Assembly: GCA_901472455.1 (NCBI GenBank)
Contig: LR590464.1
Span: 2,604,001 to 2,668,000, forward strand
Length of the DNA stretch: 64,000 nt
DNA from: Leclercia adecarboxylata
GTDB lineage: Bacteria > Pseudomonadota > Gammaproteobacteria > Enterobacterales > Enterobacteriaceae
Reading direction: 5' to 3'
Shown here: positions 18,811 through 28,620 of the stretch, piece by piece
How positions within the stretch are numbered: the stretch's first letter is position 1
How the letters are laid out: each line of letters starts with the position of its first letter
Made by a program: the position numbers and the translations under genes
The notes under the pieces: generated by a model
The model's input: the letters and a program-made list of their open reading frames with translations, nothing else
The model's database searches: none
Told to the model about the DNA's origin: nothing

Positions 18811-20398
18811 TCAGCTACAGAGCACGGCGGCCCTGCCGGGATCGATGGCAATCAGCCCGGCCAGCAGGTGATCCATTTCTGTTTGAAGGCGAGCTTTGTC
18901 GGTTTCACTGCGTGCAGCTTTTGTGCGCAGCAATTTTAGCCGCCTGGCCTTTACCTCAAACAGCAGTTCAGGCTCCCAGTGGGTGAGCGTCAGGGTTGTC
19001 GAATGAATGTCCAGTTCAGCCAGCAGATGCAGTGCCAGCTCGTTTTTGCCAGTCTGTTCGGCAATGCGCGCCATCAGCAGGCGCAGTAGCCAGCGTTCGC
19101 GTGAGATGGTCATGCCAGGGCGGTTTTGCAGCCAGGCCAGCGCTGCCTCCGTTCCTTCGCTGTCGGCAAGCGTTAGCGCTTCCGGCTCAAGTTGCAGGAT
19201 GTCTTCCCCTGCCGGAGCTATGGACACGTGATTCTCCTGCCAGCCCGACGGATCATCCGTTACCTGCTGTCTTATCCAGTTCAGGGTCACCTCATCGGCG
19301 AACGGCGTGCCGTCGTTAAACGCCAGCGTCTCCAGCCCCGGCAGGCGGGAGAGCAGCCCCTTCAGGTCAGACTGGATTAGCGCGGCTTCCGCTTCCTGCC
19401 CAGATTTCTCCAGCGCCTGATGCAGGTACCACTGCACGTCCAGCCACAGATGGTTCGCCCCGCGCGACAGCAGGCTGTCCGCCTCCTCCATTAGCTCGCG
19501 CCAGCTCTGCTGCAGGTACAGCCGTTTCAGCTGTGCACGCTGGTCCGGCTTTGGCGGCTCAATGCGGGTTTTACCGTCAGATGAGAGGGGCGGTAACTGG
19601 TGCAGGGTGTCGTGACGCAGGTTCTTTATAAGCCGGTGGGCAGAGAGCCAGCCATCCGGCTGGCTTCGCAGGTAGTCCGCCAGAATGCGCGCCTGCGACA
19701 GTAGCTCCTGGCCTGATGCAATTCCCGTCAGTGACGGTACGCTGCCGGATGACGGTGTGGCTTGGTGACTCCCGCTGACGTTTTGCGGTACTACCGCGTC
19801 CATGCCGCCGGATTTCTGCAGGCGGCTTTCCAGCGCGCCATATAGCGCGCTGTACTGCGGGCGTTCCACCTCATCAGTTTGTGCGGAACACTGCTCCAGC
19901 AACCACAGCGCACCGGCGGTGCGTTCAGCTTCGCGCTTTATTACCTCAGGATAAAGAGAAAGGCTGTCCAGCATCCGGCTGCTCCCCAGCCATTCCAGCG
20001 CCGCCTTTCGGCTGCGCCCGCGCCGCGGGTGAAGCTGTGCGCCATATCGCTTCATCAGGGCGGCAAGCAGCTCCAGTCCGTCAGCCAGTCCCGCCTCGCC
20101 GTCACGGTGCAGCCGCGCCCCAGGCGTAATACGTGGCCACGCGGATATCCTTTGTGGCCGTGATCAGCAGCTTTTCAGCAAGCTGGCAAATAAGCTCCGT
20201 GTCCATGCCGGAGAGCTTACCCACCTCTTCGCGCATCAGCTGAAAATCGTCGTCATAGCCGGGGTCATCGCCGGTGGAGTTGTCGTCAGAGACGGGCAGC
20301 AGCCAGTTGTCCCACAGAGCAAGCCGGGACTGCACCTGCGCCGCCATCGTATCTTTCTCCAGCTGGCAGGCCGCCATCAGGGTTGTAATGGATGCCAT
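18811..20398 (-). CDS. tssA: T6SS protein TssA, ImpA N-terminal domain (frameshifted)
   Basis: TssA caps and primes sheath assembly. The start is ATG 20398, with GGGAGG seven bases upstream and overlapping the probable tssM stop as TAATG. The ImpA N-domain is recognisable in DDPGYDDDFQLMREEVGKLSGMD and AEKLLITATKDIRVATYYAW. A break near 20112 then leads into ALMKRYGAQLHPRRGRSRKAALEWL. The C-terminal region is helical (WRELMEEADSLLSRGANHLWLDVQWYLHQAL) and ends at 18811. Corrected length about 528 residues. As written, its frame is fused to the end of tssM without a stop; I treat that as an artefact of an indel just upstream. Confidence 0.87.
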
Positions 20399-23300
20399 TA
20401 CCAGTCCTCCCTTTGCGATATCATTGTCATCAGAAAATACCGTCACATCTTCCATCGGGTTTGTAACAGTAAAAATGGCCTCTGGCAGCGTAAAATTACG
20501 CAGCTTTAGCAGCGCCAGCGGGCCTTCTCCGGCCTCCGTGCGCAACGTATAGTTCAACGCTCTGCCGTCCGGCGCTTTCCAGTTCAGGCTCCAGCTGCTA
20601 CCCGCCCCGGCATACGCGCTGACCGTGGCCTTGTCCAGTAGCCGAATCCAGCCCACGCCCCTGACATATCCGCGTACTGCCGGGTGCCAGCCTGCGTACT
20701 TATCCAGCTCAGGGCCGCCCCCGGTGCTTCGGTGTCCGCCGGCCAGCTGAAGCGCTTCCAGGCCAGGCATCTGGTTCATGTAGACCAGCTTCTGGCTGTC
20801 TATAACAAGGTCCGTCCTGCATCCACGCCATCCGCCGTGCCCGGGCGCAGCTCAAAGTGCAGCCCTGCCTCACCATTGGTAAACACCACGTCCGAGATAT
20901 GACTCAGGGTGTTTATCGCCTTAAGGAATGCCGGGTCAAAGGTCAGCCCCTGCGCATTGATTCTGTCCGCCGTCCAGCGGCTCCCCTCTTTATGGAGCAC
21001 ACCGTTGAGCCGGGTCTGTAAAAAGTGGGCGATGCGCCCGGAATCGCCGTTGAGGTATTTTTGCCAGCAGCGGCAACGAGACTTCACTGCTGACATCCTT
21101 AAACGGATAGCGTCCGCCAAAGGCAGTATTCCAGTCGTCCACCACCGCGCTGCGCCACTGGGCGTTAAGGCTTTCAGCTGCGGGCGCGAGCACTTGCTGC
21201 CAGGCCTGCTCCATCGGGCGGACAAACACCGTCTGCCCGAATCCACTCCACTCCTGCCCCAACCCTGCCGCCACCAGGCTGCCATAATCCCGGGTTTCAG
21301 TTAAGTCCACCGCTTTACCCTGGAAAACCGTCTGCGCCAGCGCCTGAGTCATCGCCTGCGGGTCGGTGGCATTTGTGACCTGCTGAAGGCGCAGGCGCAC
21401 CTGGGTGATACGGGTCAGGAAAGTCTGGAAGCTTAGGTCAGTATTCCCGGCCCCTTTCGTCTGACTGCCCATCAGCGCCAGTACCGGACCAAAGGTTGCA
21501 TCCAGTGGGCCGTGTGCGCCGACCTGCTGGTCTATAGCGGCCTGCTCATCACGGTTAAACAGGTTCTTCGCCGATTTCACCAGCGAGTCGGAAAGGGCCT
21601 CGCCAGTCTGTCCGGTGCGCCCCTGCACGCTTACCGTGTTCATCAGTGCCACTAACGGTGACTGGCGCACATCGGCCATCAGGGTAAGCTGGTCAATGGC
21701 GTCCGACAGCGTGGCCGCGGGCTGGAGCCGCAGGCTGTTGAGGAAGTCGAGCCAGACACCGCCGAAATCAGCAAAGTAGCGCTCTGTCAGGCGGGCCTTT
21801 AGCGCCTCCGGAGAGGTCTGCTGCGCAGCTGGCTGCCTGCTGTCGCTCAGTACCCAGTCCATCTCATCACGGCGCTCCGCAACCACTTTTTCAATGGCGG
21901 GCTGAACGGCCTGCTCCCACGCCTGACGGGTGAACATTCCCGGCACCACTTCATTGGTGGTGAACAGGCGCGACACATCCGTATCGCCGGTCATATCCGA
22001 CAGATGCAAGTCGGCATACTGGTTCGCTACTTGTGCCAGCATTTTCTGGTACAGCGTGGATTCGCTGTTGCGCATACCCATCTGGCGGACCAGCAGCGTA
22101 CGCACCTGGCTTACCAGCCCGTCATCAGGATGCAGCCGCCACGCCGGATGGGCTGGCAGATTAGCCCCGTAAAACCGCAGCAGCGAGGCGCCGGTACCCT
22201 GCCAGACACCATCCTTCACTCCCGGGCGCTGGGGCCAGTTCTGCATCAACGCCCCGGAGAACCAGGCCGCATCCATCCGCTCCGGACGCGCAAGCATCAG
22301 GTACAGCTTCAGCTGTTCCCAGGCCGTTCGGGTCATTTTCTCCCGCAGCGGACTGTCCGGTGGCAGCTGTACGTAGGCATTCAACTGCTGCTGAAGATGA
22401 ACCGCAGCCGCATCGCGTAGCAGCGGTATCGCATTTTCGGCATAGCGCGGAAAGAGTGCCGCCATCAGGGCATCGTTCTGGCTGAGGCCGCCGCGCGTAT
22501 ACCAGGGTGCGCCGCGATCAGCACGATACTGAAGACGGGAAAGGGTTTTCTGCAACTCTGAGAGTGCATGCAGACGTGTCGCCAGGGGTTGCTTCTCCGC
22601 GGAAACCAGCTGGACCTGCCCCTGTGCCCTCGCCACCAGGCTGCGGTTGACGGTAAAGGAGGCCGCCATGGTTATAGCCCATCCGGCCATCACAAGAATC
22701 ACGGCCCCTGCGAGTACCTGCCGGGCGGTGATGCCGGGCTTACGCGGGCGCAGACCCGCCGGGAGCAACTGCACCGAATCAGTAATAATGTCCCAGCGGT
22801 TATCCTTGCCCCAGTGGTGTTTCACGCTGCGTGCGGCTCCCACTGACGGCGGGCTGAACACCACGCCCGCCAGCGGAAGCGGACGGTACGGGTTAAGCAG
22901 GATCGATAGCGGCTCTGTCACCGTTTCCGGCACGCGTGAGAGCTGGTCGGCCAGGCCCAACAGGAAGTTGTGCTGCACTTTCGTGCATATCTGCTGAATG
23001 CCCCTGCGTGACAAGTCCTGGCGTCAGGGTGGCAAGCTGGTTGTTCAGCCCTTCGGCACGACAGCCGGGCTGTAATAGGCAGCCAACGGGCTGGGTGACC
23101 CGATCGGCCTGCTGCCCGGCGCGGGAGTGCAGCGACCAGACGTACAACGGCAGTTGCCAGCCGAGAGCGGTATAGCGCGTACTGAGCGATGCGGCAAGCA
23201 TGTCCATCGCATCTGGCGTGAGTACCGGCGCGGCATTGTCAGTCGGGGAGTCCAGCTGTGATGTGACCCACACGATCCCGTCTACCGGGCAGCGGCGCAA

Positions 23301-23816
23301 TTTACGCAGTGCGGCCAGCCAGTCGGTGTCTGCCGGGGTGTTCAGGTCACCGCCCCATAGCAGCAGCGTGCCCTGGTCTTCCTGCCAGAGTTCCTGCGTG
23401 AGTTTTGGGGCGAGCTGTTCGGCATCGGTGACGCTGCCGGTTACGAGCAGGATGCGGAGCCTGCGGGACCGGGTGCGGCCATAAGTATGATGAAGATACA
23501 AATGAATACTCTTGAGTACCTCACAATGCTTTTTTCTGTCAATAAATAATATTTCCTCCCGATGATGAGTTTTATCTGATAATTTCCGAAGCTGCTGGAT
23601 AAAGCTCTGCGAGATGAGCCACTGCCATAATCGGACAAATAGATCGTCACAGAGCAAAATAAATAAGCAAACCCCAGCTACAGCCAGAGATACAATCAGT
23701 TTTTTCTCTGTAGTAAGAAGATGAACGACAGGATTTTCAGTCCATATAAGAAATCCACCGATGATCGCAATCAGAAGGATAATTAACCATGTACTGAGCC
23801 GCTTTTTCTTTTCCAC
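20398..23816 (-). CDS. tssM: T6SS inner-membrane protein TssM, IcmF family (frameshifted)
   Basis: TssM spans from the inner membrane through the periplasm and binds TssL and TssJ. Two N-terminal membrane helices (LSTWLIILLIAIIGGFLIW and LIVSLAVAGVCLFILL) precede a cytoplasmic region. A third helix follows (AGAVILVMAGWAITMAA, near 22690) and then a large periplasmic domain containing FFAD-type helices (YFADFGGVWLDFLNSLR) and the late PLALLKLRNFTLPEAIF. In the cytoplasmic region the place where many TssM proteins have a Walker A loop reads ILLVTGSVTDAEQL, with no GKT/GKS. This looks like an ATPase-motif-less TssM. Breaks near 22990, 21065, 20800 and 20430. The corrected length is about 1,140 residues. 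Probable end ISQREDW with stop 20398-20400. Confidence 0.9.
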
Positions 23817-23836
23817 ATCACAATCCTTGCATGATA

Positions 23837-25008
23837 TTAAGCCGGACGGATAATCGCCATTTGCGTGCTTTTAGCGCTAGTTATCAGCCATTGAGCCAGC
23901 CCCGATGCGACAGCGTGTTCACAGGCGCAAATTAATGTGATATTCCCCACTGCTGCCCCCGGTCTGCCAAAAGTATCCTCCAGTACCATTTCTCCTTTTT
24001 TTTTCAGACAGGAGTGCCGATTTATCCATTGCAATGAGAGCCTCAGCAAGTACGCTACTTTTTACCTGAGCCCGCCAGAAGAACCAGGGTACCGCTGGAG
24101 TTATTTTTCCCCAAAGGGCTACTTCTGCCACGTCCTCTTCCGGAGTGGAGATCCTAACCGGACGATGTATCCACGTTTGCGGCATTACACGATAGCGCGT
24201 CAGCCATGCCGAAGAGGCCAGCAACAAAGCTGATACAGATTCTGCCTGCTGATCGCGTGCTTGAAGAAATAAATTACTTTCAACAGAAAGGACAAGCGCA
24301 TCATCCTGTCTGTCCAGCCATTCATCGATCCACATCAACCCATTGTTGTCAGTACTGACATTGATATCAGTGACGGGACATGAAGCGGGAAAAACCTTCT
24401 GCCAGACGGCGAGAATTTGTTCACTGTCCAACACGCCATCATGATGAATACGAACAAATAATTTTCCGGTAAACTGAATCAACTCACTATGCAATTGCCC
24501 GATAACAGTTGTTAATATTGATTCCAGTCGAGTCAGGTAATCTTCTTTAGGTAATAGGAGGAAGAGATGCAGTTGTTATCGTAGACTGAATTTCTGGCAA
24601 ATAGTGCGTCTGAAGCCCACGTCCTCCTCGTAAAAGCGCTACAGCAAGTTTATTGTTGGCAACTGGCGTGACGTAACTCATTCCCAGCATACCCACAGCC
24701 TTCTGACCCAGTGAAATTTGCGCTTCATACTGTTTTTGATATAGACGGTTCCAACAGAGCACGCTATCGCGTTTATTCTCATAGCGGCGTAACCGTATAA
24801 TGTATCCTGTAACCCCAATGGATAAAGGCAACATCAACGTACAAAACCAGAACCATTCAGAACGTGTAGGAAGATATTTAGGCCACAGAGTCGGAACTAC
24901 AACCACGCCAGCAATTACACACAGAACAATCGCAAAGAGCCAACGTAATTTATTTGGAGCAACAGGCAAGGGTTTTTCTTCTGGAATTTTTTTTATATTA
25001 ACAGGCAC
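23837..25008 (-). CDS. T6SS-linked two-TM membrane protein, unknown (frameshifted)
   Basis: I do not recognise the family. The N-terminus is cytoplasmic and basic (MPVNIKKIPEEKPLP). It is followed by two membrane helices (LRWLFAIVLCVIAGVVVVPTLW and WFWFCTLMLPLSIGVTGYII) and a large soluble domain of about 300 residues. That domain includes YQKQYEAQISLGQKAVGMLG, GKLFVRIHHDGVLDSEQILAVWQKVFP and ASGLAQWLITSAKSTQMAIIRPA. Breaks near 24545 (one extra base) and at the A9 run near 24003. It starts three bases after the PAAR stop and ends 20 bases before tssM, so it is very likely in the operon. An accessory membrane component of this T6SS, or an inner-membrane immunity protein, are both possible. 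Confidence 0.6.
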
Positions 25009-25011
25009 GAA

Positions 25012-25269
25012 TTAACATTTTCCTGCGTTGTATAATGACGAAATCAACGTGCAACCACAACTGCAACGATGGCCATGCAGAGCTATTGGCTTACCATTAA
25101 TCTTTGAAATTTCATCACCTTCGATAATGTATGTTTTACCATGCACAGGACAAAATACCTTATCCATAAGACAAGAGACTTCTAACCCCATAAATTTCAC
25201 ACCAGCACTCCCTTCAAGCACAGTGCCACCATGAGTTGTTTTATCATTAATGCGAATAACACCCAGCAT
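25012..25269 (-). CDS. PAAR-domain spike-tip protein
   Basis: Intact 85-residue PAAR protein, the zinc-bound cone that sharpens the VgrG spike and carries effectors. Typical motifs are the N-terminal IRINDKTTHGGTVLEGS, CPVHGKTYIIEGDE and GKPIALHGHRCSCGCTLISS. His and Cys residues that bind the tip zinc are present (TTHGG, CPVHG, HRCSCGC). It has no C-terminal toxin extension. It lies in the operon between the sulfatase-modifying-factor-like lipoprotein and the two-TM protein. Confidence 0.93.
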   Translation of the reverse strand: MLGVIRINDKTTHGGTVLEGSAGVKFMGLEVSCLMDKVFCPVHGKTYIIEGDEISKINGKPIALHGHRCSCGCTLISSLYNAGKC

Positions 25270-25329
25270 ATAAACCTCCTTATTAATTACATATGGGTCT
25301 TACAAACAAAAGAATAATGGATGATATTT

Positions 25330-26372
25330 TTATGAAAACATGCCAGAACGTAATAAAAATAACTTAAAGCAAATGAGGGGGTGGCTATTTAAAGGACTCG
25401 AACTATTAACAGCACAACGTACCGTCTTGTTGCCGGGAAGATATCCCTTATTGGCAGGATCAGAATCAAAACGGAAAATAGTTGCGCCACGTCTTGGCCC
25501 GGAAAAATCCTGAGAGCGTATCACTCTGGTATAATTACCCCGACTGTCTTTAAACATGGGTTTTTCCGGCCCCTGCGGATCTTTTACCGGTGAGTATTTA
25601 TAATAATCAGGATCGTACCAGTCCTTTATCCACTCCCAGCCATTACCTGCCATGTCGTAAATGCCTAAAGGATTTGGCGGATAAAGATTACCGGGCAATG
25701 GTGAAAATACACCAGTGACGTACCCATTTTTTTTGCATACTCTTTGCTATCGCTCTCCCAGGCCACATTACTTTTATCACCTTGTTCAATACGTATAGTG
25801 CCATCGTTAGTGGGAACAATAACAAACTTCCCCCTGCTACGCGCTGCATATTCCCACTGTGCTTCTGTAGGTAAAGAAAAAGGTAATTTTGTGATGGTCG
25901 CCAGCCACCGGCAATAATTTTCCGCTTCAAACCAGTCAACATGCGCCGGTGTTTCAGGCGTCATATTCATTTCCCGCCAGCGTTGTCCGGTTCTGGAACT
26001 CAAATCAACGTCTCTTCCGGGTAAATTGTTATAGGCCAGATAGAACTGATATTCTTTGTTGCTTGTTTTGAATTTACCTATCGAATAGCCTGTTAGTTCG
26101 ACTTTATGTAACGGTTTACTGTGCTGTCTGGCGTCATAGGGTAAATGTTCCGGTCCGTATTGCTCACCATAATCACCCATCAGAAATTCACCGCCTTTAA
26201 CATAGACAAGATTTTCTTTGATCTCAGCGATAAAACTTGAGAGTTCTGCGCCAGGCTTCTCCGGAACTTTTGCCGCCTGTTTCTGCTGGTCGCATGAAAT
26301 CAGCGGCAAAACTGCCAGCAACATTAAACCTGCTCTTATTGCATCTTTCATATATACCTTTTTAAATTTCAA
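25330..26372 (-). CDS. SUMF1/FGE-fold lipoprotein of the T6SS cluster (frameshifted)
   Basis: The signal peptide ends in the lipobox PLISC (Cys near residue 27), so this is a lipoprotein. The mature part has the formylglycine-generating-enzyme (SUMF1) fold: LVYVKGGEFLMGDYG, TSNKEYQFYLAY, PAHVDWFEAENYCRWL, LPTEAQWEYAARSRGKFV, NGWEWIKDWYD and a late TVRCAVNSS. These folds are often non-enzymatic partners; near T6SS genes they are candidates for immunity or accessory roles. One break near 25700. The true end may be near 25387 (SSSPFK) if a T is missing there, rather than 25330. It follows the large orphan cargo candidate by 38 bases, which suggests they work as a pair. Confidence 0.8.
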
Positions 26373-26410
26373 TAACGTTACTGTCGCTTACAGGGCTAAA
26401 TATCATGGAT

Positions 26411-28601
26411 TTAGGATAAAAAAAGATTATTCATCCTGTATAAGTTATAAAATGCAGTATTATTCATGGCAAGCGCATAGCCCCAGGAAGGTCTCATCTT
26501 TAACCTTTTGTATATTTTATCCATTTCTTTATCCTTGTTGACTCCCTCCTGCAAAAACTCTTTTAGCTCATTTATTTTCCTTTGAGCAACCATGTATCTT
26601 AATGCAGCATTACCTGAAGCTAAATCACTCCCGTCTACGTTACAATGGCTAAAAACCTGAAACCATTCACGTTGAGCTTTGGATGCTATCCCAGGATGGT
26701 TAATATAGCCTCTTTACGATCATGATAAATATCAAGCATAACCCGATTATCTAAATCCCTGTGATCGTTAAAGCCATGACGCGTGAGTAAATAAATTAAG
26801 ATACCCTTAGCCTCAGGGGTTATTTTTAATAAATACTTAGGATTAGATAAAATACGATTAGCAATTTCGTTCCTTTTTTTCGATTCAACCATACCTTTTT
26901 CGAACGAAGTGACAAATTCAGCGAACTCCAATTTAATGTTATCCACATCCGCTTGAAAAGTTTTCAATTCTGCCTCGAGTTTATCTTTTACCTCGGTTAA
27001 ATATAAAACACTTATCTTTGTAAAAGCCTCAAATGCACGTTCTGAAATCACCTCAAAAAAAGAATAATCAAGGCCATATAGCTGGTAAACCAACCCAGGA
27101 CCCAAAATCGGAAAGTTTATCGTAGTCAACTTCTGCTTCCAAAAAGAACCTTTGGCACCTGCGCCTAAACACCGGCTAGCGGCAATGCTGAAACAGAAGC
27201 GTCCATTGATAAAGTCACACTGAAATTTACCACCAGCACCAAATCCCACCATTCCGACTATCGCTTCTGTAATGGAACAAAAGTCAACAAATTCGGCGGC
27301 CTCTTTGGCGTCATCTCCTGTTTTTCCCTGATGGACCGTTAGCTCTACAGGCTGCAACCACTGAACCCCACCTTTCATTTTAAATTCTGCACGGGCCCCG
27401 GCAAATATTTCAGCACTGGCAGATGCACCTTCTTCGTTTTTTTCTCTGGCTCGATGAAACGCGGCGCCTGTAGAAGAATGTCGATTACTGAAACGAGGCA
27501 GTCGCCCTTCACGATCCCCTATAATTACCTGTTTTGCGCCAATGGTTGTTACCTGGACTTGTGCCTCAACCTGTAGTGATGCCCCCGCAAAACCGATTAG
27601 AGATGTCTCCAGATACATTCGCCACATGCCCATATTGAGAACTTTAGTCTTTCCGGGAGGAGGCAACATCTTCAAAGCCCAACCAATACGATCCGGCATA
27701 AAAAATTTTGCACTGGCCGTTCCTGATGCAACTGACAGAACTGTGCTATGCTCACCTTTAATTGTTAGTTTTCCGTTATAAGGGATCCCATTCTCCTGAT
27801 GCGCCAGTATTAGATGTAAAACGCAAAAATTGTGCGCCAAGGGATACATCAATGCTCTGACCGATTTCCTTTTCCATTAGCAAACTATTGTTCCAGGAAT
27901 CAGCCCATTCACATAATGTCTTATCTATCTTACCAATATCTTTGACTTCAAAATAAAACAACCCCTTTATTTTCAGCTTCAATTTTCCTTAACTGTTCTT
28001 TTATTTTTGTGTATTTATACTTTTTATATTTCCATTCTGATCACGATTAAATATGCTTTCTTTCGCAGAAGCACGGTCACGCCCGCGTATACTGACCTGG
28101 TGTATATTTCCAGTACCCAAATTGTCAATGTAAGATTTTTTTTACATATACATAACGACTCCCGATACCCTGACGGGCTCCTTGTTGTTTTTTTGTTTTT
28201 ATCGGTATCAGCTCGACAATATCTTTGTAACCAGCACCTTCTGATTCAAAATCTCCTAGCTCTTTTTGTAAATCTTCTTTCTTATCTGCTAACTTTTTTT
28301 CCGCTTCTGATATATTAGCTTCAAGCTGAGGAAGTTCAGCAACTCTGTCAGGATGAGACATCATTTTCCCATAAGCTTCAATTGCCGATGAATATATCTC
28401 TTTTGCTTTATGAACTTTATCCACCAATATCATTAGCTTTTTGGCATGTTGCTCCAGATCAAATGCAATTTTTTCATTAAGAAGGATGAGGTCTTCTTTT
28501 TCAGCACTAAAATAAATCAATGTTGATTCGTGATGTGCTACAACAGCACTCTCTTCTTTTTTATTTAACGTACCTTCGGCAACTGGAAGCTTCCTGCTCA
28601 T
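26411..28601 (-). CDS. Large orphan protein, candidate T6SS effector (frameshifted)
   Basis: I do not recognise this family. The pieces join into about 730 residues: an N-terminal helical region (MSRKLPVAEGTLNKKEESAVV, then coiled-coil-like ANISEAEKKLADKKEDLQKELGDF, residues ~100-130), then a glycine/alanine-rich beta-like middle (LIGFAGASLQVEAQVQV, ASASAEIFAGARAEFKMKGG, SITEAIVGMVGFGAGGKF, GAGAKGSFWK), a second coiled region (VKDKLEAELKTFQADVDN), and a helical end (MVAQRKINELKEFLQEGVN). There is no signal peptide. Breaks lie near 28140, 27995, 27945, 27790 and 26690. The base composition is clearly richer in A and T than the T6SS core genes, as is common for exchangeable cargo. It starts 20 bases after vgrG and precedes the SUMF1-like lipoprotein, which suggests an effector with its partner. 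A toxin that acts on membranes is one speculation from the Gly/Ala-rich middle. Confidence 0.62.
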
Positions 28602-28620
28602 TCATAGTTATAAAACGTCC

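Noticed and set aside
20398..20779. Apparent in-frame TssM-TssA fusion
   Set aside because: The alternative frame gives a TssM stop overlapping the TssA ATG (TAATG) and a strong ribosome site, the same junction style as clpV/effector; an indel explains the fusion.
20990..22420. Several plus-strand frames of 70-140 codons opposite tssM
   Set aside because: GC-rich antisense shadows of tssM with no family resemblance.
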